A DNA stretch of 64,000 bases from Vicugna pacos (taxonomy: Eukaryota; Chordata; Mammalia; Artiodactyla; Camelidae), in contig NC_132992.1 in NCBI RefSeq assembly GCF_048564905.1, forward strand, positions 25,058,501 through 25,122,500, read 5' to 3'. Below the pieces are notes generated by a model. It made no database searches. It was not told where the DNA came from and worked only from the letters and a program-made list of their open reading frames with translations. The translations under genes were made by a program, and so were the position numbers. This document shows, piece by piece, positions 1-11,282 of the stretch. Within the stretch, counting starts at the first letter, position 1, and the number at the start of each line of letters is the position of its first letter.

Positions 1-1440
1 GGTTACCTACAGGCCTTGGGAGCATCTGAAATTAGGGACTAGAGCACCATCAAGAGATTCCAGCTTGTATTTCTCTATCGCTGTCTCTCCTCTCTCTGAC
101 TTGCTTCTCTGTCTGTCAGCAAATCATTTTCTTGCACTGAAGATTTGTTTCCTCCCTGGATCAGGACTGTGGCACAAACAGCTGCAAATCCTGTATCTCT
201 ATCCACTAGAGATTTAGTATTTTTTCTCAAGTGCAGTGAAAAAATTGCCAGGGAAGAACTTTGATTGGTTCAGATTGGAGTAGGTGGCGACTGCTTGAAA
301 CAATCAACTATGGCCAGAGGAGTGGAGTAATTTACGAATGCAGCATTCCTCTAGAACCACATGATTGAATTTAGGGAAGGAATTTTTCCAAAGGAATGCT
401 GATGTTCTAGGCATGTTAAAAAATACCAGTCTATTACACCATGATCTCACCTAGCACTAGAGTAGAGGGTGTTATTAAATTTAGCTTTTAGTCTCTGGGT
501 TTTAAGATAGGGATGGAAGGCCAGAAAGGAATGATACAGAAATAAAAATCTATGAGGATATAAGATGGCACCACCTAAAAAGAAGACAAATAAGTGGTTT
601 TTTCTCTCTTCTTAGTCTTAACAGTATTAAGCGCATGTATATCTTGATAACGTTAAGCATAGAAGAGTTCGTATGAGTTATTTACCTCCAAGAGGACAAA
701 TACAGTGTAAATGGATTAAAATGAAATTTTTAGAGAAAAAGAACTGCAACTTCCCATTGATAAAGATATTAAACATCAAAATAGGATTTCTAGTTCTGGC
801 CATAATGGATTATTGGGTATTGGAATTGTTTGTCTGCTGTGAACAAATTTAAAACAAATATAACATGTGAAGCAACTATTTATAGGTATTAGAAAAGAGG
901 GCAGACTTTTGATGGTGGATAAAATGAAAAGAGATGAGGTAACCTCAAAACTCATCTTAGCTTTCTCCTGGAGGCACATTAAAAATTGCTGTACAAGTGA
1001 CTAGAACTCAGTTGCCTGGCAGAGGAAACAGAGTTTGTGTTCATGCTGTCTGGAATGGCTAGAATTTGTGGAGTAGGGTACTGGAATGAAGGAATCTCCT
1101 TTAGTCTTTGGCCAAATACTAAACTATGTACAAATATGGGGAGACTCCATGCCACCAAATAGTTACTGGGGGTCTGTGAGTCAGAGGAAGTCTTATAGTT
1201 TGGGAAATACCGCAGTTCAGAACCAGGAAGAATGGAGAGAGACAACACCTGGGGCATTCAGTTGGGACGTGAAAAAGACCACACCGTAGGAGTAGGAGTA
1301 CTACAGTCTTACAATAAGAGCTGCTCTTGAGCCACTCAAGCAAAGCCTAAATCTAAGCCTTGACAGGATTAGTTTAAGGGTCCGCTAAGTTAAATGCCTC
1401 TATAAAGGAACATGATCCAAATTCTCAACATTGTAGCCAC
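1..1440 (+). other. RASGRP1: RASGRP1 upstream intron, left window edge
   Basis: No exon, RNA gene or clearly identifiable repeat was recognised. The sequence is in the intron before exon 3 (inferred intron 2). The short open frames here lack any recognisable domain. Confidence 0.6.
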
Positions 1441-1860
1441 AATGCCCAGGATGTAATATAAAATTACAAGACATTTTAAAAACCAGGAAAATATGACCCA
1501 TAACCAGAAGGGAAAAAGATATTAGTAGAAATGGACTCAGAGTTGACACAAATGTTGGAATTAGTAAATAGGGAGTTTAAAACAGCGATTAGAAATATAT
1601 TGAAGGACTTAAAGTAAGGTGAACAGAACAGTAAACTCAACAAAGAAATGAAAACAATAAAGGGAACCAAATGGAAATTCTAGAAGTGGGAAATAAAATA
1701 TACCAAAAGGAAAAATTCACTAGATGGGCTTAATACTACATTGGATGCTAAAAAGGCAAAGATCACTGAATTTGAAGGCAAGTCAATATGTCAGAAAAAA
1801 GATTGGGGGAAAAAAACTGGAATTTCAGATGATGCAACTAGAGCTTATGTGGAAATGAAA
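1440..1860 (+). repeat. old L1 fragment (5' region/ORF1-type)
   Basis: A-rich plus-strand sequence with phrases such as TTAAAACAGCGATTAGAAAT and AAATGGAAATTCTAGAAG that resemble the ORF1-side sequence of older mammalian L1 elements. Heavily decayed, with no open frame. A LINE is likely but the subfamily is not resolved. Confidence 0.4.
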
Positions 1861-1968
1861 GAACTAGAATAGCCAAAACAATCTTGAAAAGAATGAATTT
1901 GGAAATTTTACACTACCTGATACGGAGATTTACTATAACCCTGCAATACTGAAGACCATAGACAAATA

Positions 1969-2182
1969 CAGTTGACCCTTGAACAACGTGGGTTTGAACT
2001 GCATGGATCCACTTACATGTAGATTTTTTCAATAGTGTTTCATGCCTGGTTGAATCCACAGATGCAGAACCTCAAATACGGAGGAACTGTGTACAAGGAG
2101 ATCCAGCTATAAGTTACACATGGATTTTTGACAGCTCCAGGGGTCGGCGCCCCTAACTCCCAAGCTGTTCAAGGATCAGCTG
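1969..2182 (+). mobile_element. MER2-like Tigger (Tc1/mariner) non-autonomous DNA transposon
   Basis: The element begins CAGTTGACCCTTGAACAACG and ends with an imperfect inverted copy (GTTCAAGGATCAGCTG). The GGTCGGCGCCCCTAA subterminal motif is typical of the MER2/Tigger group. It is flanked by TA on both sides, the TA target duplication of Tc1/mariner elements, and splits an older L1. At 214 bp it is internally deleted. Confidence 0.8.
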
Positions 2183-2274
2183 TATATCAGTGGAACAGAA
2201 TAATGAATTCAGACATAAATCCACATATATGGGTAAATGATTTTCAACAAAGGCACCAAAGCAAGTCAGTGATG

Positions 2275-2405
2275 GGGAGGTAGTGGAGAGTATAGCTCAG
2301 TGGTAAAGTGTGTGCTTAGCATGCACGAGGTCCTGGGTTCAATCCCCACTACCTCAGTTAAAAATATAAATAAATAAATAAACAAACCTAATTGCCTCCC
2401 CCCAT
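2275..2405 (+). mobile_element. camelid tRNA-derived SINE (Vic-1 type)
   Basis: The tRNA-like head has GTATAGCTCAGTGGTAAAGT (A box) and CTGGGTTCAATCCCCACTAC (B box), then a tRNA-unrelated part with an (AAAT)n run and AACCTAATTGCCTCCCCC. This family is characteristic of camels and llamas. It is not a functional tRNA gene because there is no acceptor stem pairing or CCA-side structure. It sits inside the older L1. Confidence 0.88.
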
Positions 2406-2604
2406 TAACAATTTTTTAATAATTTCTTAATGGTGATGGAACATTTTATCTATGAAAAGAAAAAAGAACTGGGACCTGTATTTCACACCATGCACAAAAA
2501 GGAATTTGAAATGCAGTAGAGACCCAAGCATAAAGTTAAAGCAGTAAGACTTCTAGACGGAAATACTGGGGAATATTTTTGCAGACTTAGGGTAGATATT
2601 TTTT

Positions 2605-3408
2605 CTTCAATGTTTCTTTTATTGAAGTATATTTGATTTATAATATGAGTTTCAGGTGTACAAGGTAGTGATTGAACATTTTATAGATTATACTCCATTT
2701 AAAGTTATCATAAAATAATAGCTATATTTCCCTGCGCTGTACAAGATATCCTTGTCACTTGCTTACTTCATACATGGTAGTTTGTATCTCTTATCCCCTA
2801 CCCACATCTTGCCCTTCCCTACTTCCCTCTCCACACTCACTGGTAACCACTAGCTTGTTTACTTTATCTGTGAGTCTGTTTCTCTTATATTCATTCATTT
2901 GTTTTATTTTTTAGATTGTGGAATATGTGATAACATAGAGTATTTGTCTTTCTTTGACTTATTTCACTAAGCATCTAGGTCCATCCACATTGTTGCAAAT
3001 GGCAGAATTTCATTCTTTTTATGGCTGAGAAATATTCCATTGTGTGTGTTGTGTGTGTGTACACATACACAGACGTATATATGAATACACACATATATAC
3101 ATATACCACATCTTCTTTTCTGTCCATTCATCTGCTGATGGACAGTTAAGTTTCTTCCATATCGTGGCTATTGTAAATATTGCTGCTGTGAACATTGGGG
3201 TGTGTGTATCCTTTTGAACTGATGTTTTCATTTTGTTCAGATACCCAGAAGTGGGATTGCTGGATCATATGATAGTTCTACTTTTAGTTTTTTGAGGACC
3301 CTCCATACTGTTTTCCATTGTGGCTGCACCAGTCTACATTCCCACCAACAGTGTACAAGGGTTTCCTTTTCCCCACATTCTTGCCAACATTTATTGTTTG
3401 TAAGTGGT
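2605..3408 (-). repeat. L1 3' end, antisense
   Basis: Read on the minus strand this is the 3' UTR and the end of ORF2 of an L1. On the plus strand one sees TTTTATTGAAGTATATTTGA at the left and GTGGGATTGCTGGATCATAT, CAGTCTACATTCCCACCAAC further right. It is 5'-truncated and decayed and separates two sense-oriented L1 pieces. A short (TG)n/(CA)n stretch lies at about 3040-3070. Confidence 0.8.
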
Positions 3409-3411
3409 GTT

Positions 3412-4450
3412 GGGAAAACTGGACAGCTACATTAAAAGAATGAAATTAGAACATTTTTCTAATACCATATACATATTTAGGTCAAAGACCTTAATGTGAG
3501 ACTGGAAATCCTAACACTCATAGAAGAAAACATAGGCAGAACCCTCTTTGACATAAATTGCAGCAGTATTTTTTTGCATCTGTCTCCTAAAGGAAAAGAA
3601 ACAATAGCAAAAATAAACAAATGAGATCTAATTAAACTTAAAAGCTTTTGCACTGCAAAGCAAACCGTGGACAAAAAAACAAAAAGAACCTTACTGATAT
3701 ATAAATGCAGATAAACACACAGCAAAACCTCAACATCATTAGGTACTAGAAAATATGAATTATAGTCACAGTGAAACCCACCATATACCCATGGAAAAAG
3801 CTAAAATCAGAAAACTGACAGCACCAACTGTTGATAAGGATGTGAAGCATCTGAAACTCTTAAACATTATGAATGGGGTTGTAAGTTGATACAATCACTT
3901 TGAAAAACTGTTTAGCAGTTTCTTATAAATATGCACCTACCCTGTGGCCCATCAGTTCCACTCCTAGGCATTTATGCAAGAGGAAGGAAAATATCCATGA
4001 TATGACTTATACAAGAATGTCCATAGCAGCTTTTGCCAAAACTGGAAACAACCCAAATATCACTGAACCTCAGAAAGAATAAACAATATGCTATTTGTAC
4101 AGCAAAATACCTACTCACCAGTAGAAAGGAATGAACTGCTGATGTAGTCAACACTGGTTAATCTGAAAAAACATTTTACTTTGTGAAAAAAGCATTACAC
4201 ACACAAAAAATACACACTGTATGATTCCAATATATGAAGTTCTAAAATAGGTAAAGCTAATCTCTGATTTAAAAAATAAGAATAATGGCTTTATGGTGGA
4301 GTGGGGTTGGAGGAAGTGACTGGGAAGATTAGGAAACTTACTGGGTCATAGAAATAAGCTCAATCTTGAGAGAGGTTTGGGTTATAAAGCATCAGAAAGC
4401 ATCAAACTGTACATTAAGATAAGTGCCTTTCTCTGTACTTCAGTAAGATA
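3412..4450 (+). repeat. L1 ORF2 3' part and 3' UTR, sense
   Basis: Plus-strand L1 with GGAAAACTGGACAGCTACAT, GAAAACATAGGCAGAACCCT, then a jump near 3700 and ACTCCTAGGCATTTATGCAA and GCAGCTTTTGCCAAAACTGG. No intact open frame. The abrupt switch from the antisense L1 at 3408 suggests either twin-priming inversion or two separate insertions. Confidence 0.75.
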
Positions 4451-7224
4451 GAAAAGGTTATTTTTTTTTAAGTACCAAAATAGGCTACCACAAACTGGTA
4501 GAAGTTCCCTCTGTAGGAACTTTAAGTGATAGGAAATCTTTTCACAATCCATTCTCACTTGGTAGAGTTTGCTGGAAGGCAAAGCCAAGACTTTCCAAGG
4601 CCGACCAGATAACGAGTGAAGATGACTAACTTCTGTTTCATCCCTGCTTTAATCCTTTGGGTTCCTGTATGGTTGTGTGTGATCAAGTATGTGAGGGCTG
4701 AAATCTGAGGGACAAAATGTCCAGTGACTCAAAAACCAGAGTCTCCTTCTTATGATCACTGGGCAGGGATAGGGAAATAAATACCCTGAGAACATCCTTA
4801 TTTAATCAGGTCATCTGCTGCTAGTGAAATGCTCTTTGAGACACCCCCAAAACTAAAGAGATGAAATGGCAAAGTGCTTGAAAGTTAACTCACAAGACCA
4901 TGCTGGTGCTAAAGAGGGGTTCACTGAGATTTACCAAGAACCCACAGATTTCATTTTAATTGTACTTCAAGTCTGTTCCAATTGTTTTACCAGAGTTGCT
5001 GACATACTGTAAAATAACTAGTGTTCAACCCTGCTATGGGTCCTTTCTGTGGCACAGATATTGTGAGCAGTAAAAGGCCCAAGAGTTGGATGATGGGAAA
5101 GGGAAAAAGACATGTTTTAATATCCTGGATAAAATGCCCCTGCCCAAACGAAGTAGAGCAGGGCCATCCCAGGGACTGAACTTTTGGTGCTTCTTTGTTA
5201 ATGCCTGGAAAGTGATAGACTCCAGTGGACACTTCCCAGGGCTCAGGGGCAGCGGGGAGAGAGAAGACTGCCCAGACACCACAGGCAAAGACCCTTAATC
5301 AGCAGAGCCTGTGAGGGGCCCAGGAGAACTGACATCTCTGTGTTGGAGAGTGTGAAGGGCCCTGGTCTCTGGCTTCAGGGATAAAACATCTCATCAGAAT
5401 ATGGCTCTGCGGGCGAGGGGAGCTTTGCTAATATGCAGCAAGAAGCTCCTTGTGGCCCAGATCAGGTACCTGTGAGCATGGTCCTCTGGCTCACCCCAGA
5501 CTGACTTATGTGCTCCTGGTTGTGCTTTACGAGTTAGAACTGACCAGTCCTCGTGAGGAGTCTGTAATGTTGGCACGAAATCACTGTTGATTGAGTACTT
5601 CCCTGGCATCTAGCCCTGAAAACAACTAAAAGAACTCACCACTGATTTCTAAAATTGAGAACGTCTTCATGGGGCCATCTAGTAGCTGTAGACTCACCCC
5701 AGGGCGAGGAATAAAATAAGCTGTCTAAAGCAATCTAATCAGACTTGACTGACCATTATATTGCTGGAGAGATTTTTTTTTTAATACAAATTCTATGCCC
5801 ACCCCTGAATATTTTGATGCAGTAGGTATGAGATTAGGCCTTGGGATCTACTTTGGGAGAGATTGGTTGGTTTATTTTTTGTTTTGTCTTATTTTTAAGC
5901 TACCCAGGAGGCCTTGAAAAGTCCATCAGGTTTAATATATTCATTTCCTTCTGGTTAAGCCTGAACGTATTCATCCTAGGATGGAAAACCACTGGTTATT
6001 TCCCTGAAACTCTCCATTAACATTAAGGCCACTTCACTAGAAAAAGAAAAAAATCACCCACTAATGCCCCAAATTTTAGCTATTATGATTTTTTTCACTA
6101 TATTATCTCTTCTCAGAATTACAATTATTATGCAAACATGACTGGAAGAATCTGGAAGCCTCCGATACCTTAATAACACAGACCTTTCCTGTGGTTTCCC
6201 CAGGGACTCAGGTGTGCAGAAAGGTGGGAGGTAAAGGGAGAAACACAGCAGGTGGGGGAAGCATTGAAGGCCTTCTACTTCACAGTCAGCTCTAGACCCA
6301 TCTTGAATGGCTAAGGGTTGCAATTTTCCTTAAATCGCTAGCATGATCAGGGACACGTGTGCCAGCTGGTGCAAATGTGGGACCAAAGATGACAACGATG
6401 TTGACCCCACTGTGAACCAGCTCTTAGCCAAGCAGGTGAATCCAGAGCCTTGCCAACTTTCAGCTCCATCTGTGCTGACTTCTTGTATGTTTTGGGATCC
6501 GAATTGGTTTGAAAGTGGGTGACCCAGCATCCCTGGGACAGATCTGGGAAGCCGTGGAGTCCCCGCTCCTTGTAATCATGGATGGCCCTCCGTATGGCTC
6601 CTTTGCTTCTAGAGCAGGCAGGGAAGGACGTTGGCAGGGCAGGAAATCGAGGGTTAAGATGCTAATGCTGGCAAAGTCAGGGAGGAAAAATAATAACTGC
6701 AAGTAACTGAGCTTCCTGAGAAACAGTAACATGAGTTGTGTTAGGCAAAAAACAACATTTATTTCATATTCTGATGTGGCCTCACCGTGGCAGCAGAGGT
6801 ACATGCATTCACGTGCATGCACACACGCATGCACTGCACGCTCTCTAGCCTTCCCTTGGTTGCTGTGCAGTTGGGGAAAGAGATGCAGGTAGAAATTAAA
6901 ATCAGGTTCAAGGTTCTCTGGAAATGATCCACCTTGTAGGTTGTGGGCTTTAGGGCTCAGGTTGTAAGGCACAACCAGCTGATAGTCTTAAAAGATTAGT
7001 GGGTGAGTGCGTGTTGCTTTCCTCTTTCTGTAGACAGACCATCTGCTTTTGCAGAACTTTAAAGATCAGAATAAGGGCAGCTCCCACTTTAGTACGTGAG
7101 GTCCCCAACACTACGACCCTCGTCCCCGTTTCCACACTTCCTATTTACACATACTTTCTGATTCAACCAAACTGGACTTCACATCTTTTCCTGAATATAC
7201 TTTAAACTCTCTCATCTCCAAGAG
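4451..7224 (+). other. RASGRP1: RASGRP1 intron without recognised features
   Basis: No exon or clear repeat recognised. A 170-codon minus-strand open frame at 6460-6972 has no recognisable domain and no splice or promoter context, and I treat it as chance. Alternating CATGCA-type sequence occurs near 6800-6835. Confidence 0.5.
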
Positions 7225-7430
7225 TAGAACTCACTTCTTCCCTCCTCCAAAATGCCCTTACCTCCATCTTAGTCTGTCAAGATTTGACCCCTCCTTCAAG
7301 GCCCGTTGCAAATGCCATCTCTTCGTGAAGGCTGAGCCATTCCTCCTAGCCAGATCTAGCCTTCCCTTCCCCCACGCTGCCTTGGTGGTTTGTGTGTCCG
7401 GCCCTCCAGGCCCTCCTTGTGCCGTGTTAC
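7225..7430 (+). repeat. L2 3'-end-like fragment
   Basis: TTCAAGGCCCGTTGCAAATG and CATCTCTTCGTGAAGGCTGA resemble the conserved 3' end of the ancient LINE L2. Strongly diverged. Confidence 0.4.
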
Positions 7431-7684
7431 AGCCAGACACTCTGGACACTCACTGGGACAGGACCTTGGGTATCTCTGCACCCCCAGGCACAGCTCTCTT
7501 ACAACAAAGACTCCTGGGCTTGTGATGGGAACATCCAAGCCTGGAACTCCAGCCCTGCCGCTGGTGGTGCTATTATCCACAGGCCAAGTGTTTCTCCAGG
7601 ATGATATTCAAAATACTTAATAACGGGTATGACACAGGCCCCGGCAGTTCACACAGATGCCGCCTTGACAGACCAAACATCAGT

Positions 7685-7815
7685 CCAATCTCTGTGCCTT
7701 TCTCATCTGTGAAGTGGGTCTGTCCCTCCCCACCTCACAAGGTTGTGATAGTCAAGTGAGACCAAGCATGCGGAAGAATTGTGTAAAGTGAAAAGCTCAA
7801 TGCTCGGGTGAGTCT
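7685..7815 (+). repeat. MIR SINE fragment
   Basis: CCTTTCTCATCTGTGAAGTG, CACAAGGTTGTGATAGTCAA and AAGTGAAAAGCTCAATGCTC follow the order of the MIR core and tail (CCTCATCTGTAAAATG ... GGTTGTTGTGAGGATTAA). Confidence 0.45.
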
Positions 7816-8490
7816 GGCTGATTAGTGGTCTTTCCAGTGCCATGTGGGGTTGGTGGCCCTGCCCTCAGCATTCCCTGCTGCCCTGCTCTGCTTAGAGCAG
7901 GCTCCGGAGCTGACCCGGGAGGTGCTGATCGGTTGAGCAGGACATGACAGATCAAAGAAATTGTGGCGTTAGCCTAGTAAATCCCACGGAAACTCAGGCT
8001 ATCAGCTTCAGCCCCTGAAACTGTTAATTTTTCAGTGGGTAGGTTTTGGGAATTCTTATCAAGATCAGAAGCCAGGAAGGCTCTCTGAGCTGTAGTCTGA
8101 GCTTTGCTCACTTGAGGAGACTCGTTCTGTTGCACAATGATCTTAAAGTTCAGAATCGTAAAGACATCCAGGAATCTCTGTCACTGTGTCGAGGGGCTGC
8201 TCTGTCTAGATCTGCACATGGAATTAAATGCCAGTGGTATTAACACAGGTTGAAAGAAGAGCCTAAATCTTAGGTCCTGCTTTCTCTTTCTAATTCTTTA
8301 TTCTTCTATTTACCCTTTCTTCTTAAAAACTGATACTCCCTTACCATTACTTCCCTGCATCCTCTCACATCTCCAGACCCTAGGAACACAAATTCCTCCA
8401 AAGACGTTTAACTCTTCTAGTAAGTGCGCAGCTACAGTGTTGTCTTTGTCTTTATCATTTGCTGCTAGTCGATGTCTGTTGTCTCATAGG

Positions 8491-8833
8491 ACACTCCCCC
8501 CTATTCTGAGGTTTTGCTTTCTGAAGTTTCTGTTACCCACGATCAACCACAGTCTGATCATATTAAATAAAAAACTCCAGAAATAAACCATGCATTGGTT
8601 GTAAGTGGCACTCCATTCTGAGTGTCATAATGAAATCTCACATGGTCCTGCTTCATCCTGCCCGGATGTAAATCGTCCAGCAGATCCACCCTGTAGACTC
8701 TGCCCACTCGTTAGTATAGGAAAAAACGTATGTGATGTATACAGGGTTTGGCACTACCTTTGGTTTCAGGCATCCACTGGGGCTGTGGGGACATATTCCC
8801 CGTGTCCCCCATGGATAAGGGGGGACTGCTGTA
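8491..8833 (+). mobile_element. Tigger-type (TcMar) DNA transposon relic
   Basis: The right end CCATGGATAAGGGGGGACTG and the left end ACTCCCCCCTATTCTGAGGT form an imperfect inverted pair. Inside are AGTTTCTGTTACCCACGATC, AACTCCAGAAATAAACCATG and a TCATAATGAAATCTCACATG block typical of the Tigger ends. About 340 bp, internally deleted, no transposase. The exact subfamily is not assigned. Confidence 0.65.
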
Positions 8834-9017
8834 CTGTGATTTAGGTGAAAGAAATGGCTCAGTTGTAATGTGCACAGCGAGGGAGCGGAAACTGCAAGGA
8901 ACTGACCAGAAGTTGACTCACCCTTGTCATCCTTGGAGGATCCCCATGTGGAAGGCAGTGCCGGACCACCATAGACTAAAGTCCCAGGCTCAGAATGTGG
9001 AAGTAACCAGAACAGTG

Positions 9018-9150
9018 ATTTGTAGCCCCTTCTTGCCACTTCCTAGCTGTCAGACCACTGATAGGTTATTTTACCTCCCTTGAGTGTTTCTTCATGTGTG
9101 AAACAGAGCAGTGTCTCCCCTGCAGAGCTGTGGTAAAAATCAGAGTATCT
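9018..9150 (+). repeat. MIR SINE fragment (weak)
   Basis: CCACTTCCTAGCTGTCAGAC, CCTTGAGTGTTTCTTCATGT and CAGAGCTGTGGTAAAAATCA follow the MIR order with low similarity. Confidence 0.35.
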
Positions 9151-9199
9151 GTCATGTGGCTGTTTTGTGTCCATCTCAGTCTGGCAGTACCATGTTGTG

Positions 9200-9620
9200 G
9201 TTGGCCCAGCCCATGTGATTCTTCTTATTATGATTGCAAGACGCCATTCAACAATAACCATCAGGAAACTTAAAGTTTATTACTTACAAGACCTAGAAAT
9301 TATACTGCATCCCTGGGGCTGCACAGCAAGGTCTCAGGGAGGGGGCAGAGAGAAGGGGAGGGGGCGTGCTGGCCTGGGGCTCTGCATGTATTGGGGTCAA
9401 GGATGGGGGCTAGGGTTTGATGGTCTCAGTTTTTCCTGGTGAATTTAAAACATAGGGGCAGGAATTTAAAGCATGAAGAGAGAAAAAACAAGTAGCCCAG
9501 TGGTCAGTTATTGAAATCAAACAAGGTCTCTAAAACAAAGGAGGCTTAGTGGGGGAGGAGGCCTGGCTCTTTATCTAGTCTGTGGCTGCCAGTGTGTTTA
9601 TTTGAGAGAGAGCCACCTTT
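9200..9620. other. stretch with repeat-like look, unassigned
   Basis: G-rich unique-looking sequence (AGGGGAGGGGGCGTGCTGGC) between a tract with AACAATAACCATCAGGAAAC and one with GAGGCCTGGCTCTTTATCTA. It may be an old interspersed repeat that I cannot name. No coding evidence. Confidence 0.25.
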
Positions 9621-9879
9621 GAAGGATGACCTTTGAGATGGACGCCTCAGCAGTCAAAGCTTAGGTCAGGCACTGACACTACAAAAAAAGGAAACACAAA
9701 TACAACTGTCCGGGCTTGTACTACAGCGGCCCAGCCTGCCTGTGCACAGGGGCACCGGGGATGCTCAGGACCTGCACAGGCACACTGGCGCCAGAAACCC
9801 TCCCCAGCTGAGGAGGAAAGGATGTGCCTTTAACTGCACAACTCAGAATGAGCAGCAGTGGGATACAGTGGGAGGGAAG

Positions 9880-10045
9880 GGCTCTGGGCAGAAGACCTGA
9901 ACTCAGGTAGGCACTCATCACATGTGTGACTTTAGGCAGCTCACCTCGCCTTACTCCGTCTCCTCATCTATAAAATGTAAAAATAATACTCATCCCACAG
10001 GGTTGGTGTGAGGCTCAACGTGCAAGGAGAGGGCGGTCGGTGAGA
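9880..10045 (+). repeat. MIR SINE fragment
   Basis: TGTGACTTTAGGCAGCTCAC, CCGTCTCCTCATCTATAAAA and CCCACAGGGTTGGTGTGAGG follow the MIR consensus order. Confidence 0.55.
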
Positions 10046-10339
10046 AAGCTTACTAATCAGTGACGTTGTTAGGGCCCCCACAGTGGAGCGAGGTCGTGTG
10101 TGCTACGTGACCACTGTCAGGCAGCCTAGATACTTGGGACCGCCCATCAGCCAGATACCTCAGTGGTTTGGACTCAGTTCAGGACCTTGTTCTCCCCAAA
10201 AGATATCAAAGTGCTTTCCTTATCTTGACTGATCTTCTGATTGTCTGTCTGCTGGGAGGGATGGAGGCAAGATATCATCAAGCTCTTATTTCTGTAAATG
10301 AGCAAACTGAGGCTTGGAATGACAGAGTTATCCCAGGGT

Positions 10340-10530
10340 GAGGCAGTCTAGGTTCAGATCCCTGGTCTGCCACTTACTAGCTAAACTCAGGAAAGTTACC
10401 TTACCCCCTTTTTGCCTGTTTCTTCACGTATCAGATGACAGTACCACCAGCCTCGTAGAATTAATGCATATGGACTCTTGGTATCGTGCCCAGTACACAG
10501 GAGACACTCCGTGTGTGTTTAACAAAAAGA
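10340..10530 (+). repeat. MIR SINE
   Basis: GTTCAGATCCCTGGTCTGCC, ACTTACTAGCTAAACTCAGG, TGTTTCTTCACGTATCAGAT and CAGTACACAGGAGACACTCC match the MIR order from B box to tail. Confidence 0.6.
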
Positions 10531-10547
10531 GAACAAGAGAGCTACGG

Positions 10548-10571
10548 AGAGACAGACAGACAGACAGACAG
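10548..10571 (+). repeat. (GACA)n microsatellite
   Basis: About five GACA units directly after the MIR end; short and likely polymorphic. Confidence 0.85.
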
Positions 10572-10809
10572 GGAGAGTCAGGCTAAACTTTGAATGTAGT
10601 TCATGTCCTCTAGTCAGATGCCATATTTCCTCCTGCAATACCAAGTATTCTCCTGGCTCTTCTGTTTCCAGTTGGTAACAACCTTATGAGTTGCAAAGTT
10701 GCCATTTTGCTATTTCTGTAAGACAGTGATAGAGCTCCAGTTCATGACGTGGGCTGTTTTGAAACACCTTCTCCTGAGTAGAGGGCATTTTTTTCTCCTT
10801 TCCTTCAAT

Positions 10810-11282
10810 TAATAAGAGATTGCTTTAAAAAATTTTTAATTTTTTTATTTTTTAATTGAAGTATAGTCAGTTTACAATATTGTGTCAATTTCTGGTGTAC
10901 AGCATAATGTTTCAGTCATGCATACACATACATATATTCCTTTTCATAGTCTTTTTCATTACAGGTTACTACAAGACATTGAATATAGTTCCCTGTGCTG
11001 TACTGACTTATTGTTTATCTATTTCATATATAGTAGTTAGTATCTGCAGATCTTGAACACCCAATTTATCCCTTCCTACCCCCTACCCCCTGGTAACCAT
11101 AAGTTTGTTTTCTATGTGAGTCTGTTTCTGTTTTATAAGTAAGTTCATTTGTGTCATTTTTTTAGATTCCACATATAAGTGCTACCATAGGATATTCTTC
11201 TTTCTCTTTCTGGCTTACTTCACTTGGAAATGACGATCTCCTGGTCCATCCATGTTGCTGCAAATGGCATTATTTTAATAAA
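10810..11282 (-). repeat. L1 3' end, antisense, 5'-truncated
   Basis: The plus strand shows a T-rich start (the poly(A) of the minus-strand element), TTAATTGAAGTATAGTCAGT, TTCCCTGTGCTGTACTGACT, GGTAACCATAAGTTTGTTTT and GTCCATCCATGTTGCTGCAA. This is the 3' UTR of a relatively young artiodactyl-type L1 cut off at about 470 bp. It is better preserved than the other L1 pieces in this intron. Confidence 0.82.

Larger units (their letters stand above)
1861..2600 (+). repeat. old L1 ORF2 3' fragment, interrupted by MER2 and a SINE
   Basis: Plus-strand L1 ORF2 sequence (AGCCAAAACAATCTTGAAAA, then CAGTGGAACAGAATAATGAA and CATATATGGGTAAATGATTT) continues on both sides of a DNA transposon at 1969-2182 and again after a SINE at about 2275-2405. 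The nested order shows that the L1 was there first. Confidence 0.7.

Noticed and set aside
2285-2355. tRNA-Ala-like gene
   Set aside because: A and B boxes are present, but the cloverleaf is not complete and the tail is that of a camelid SINE.
6460-6972. 170-codon minus-strand open frame
   Set aside because: No recognisable domain, odd composition, no promoter, splice or poly(A) context; intronic chance frame.
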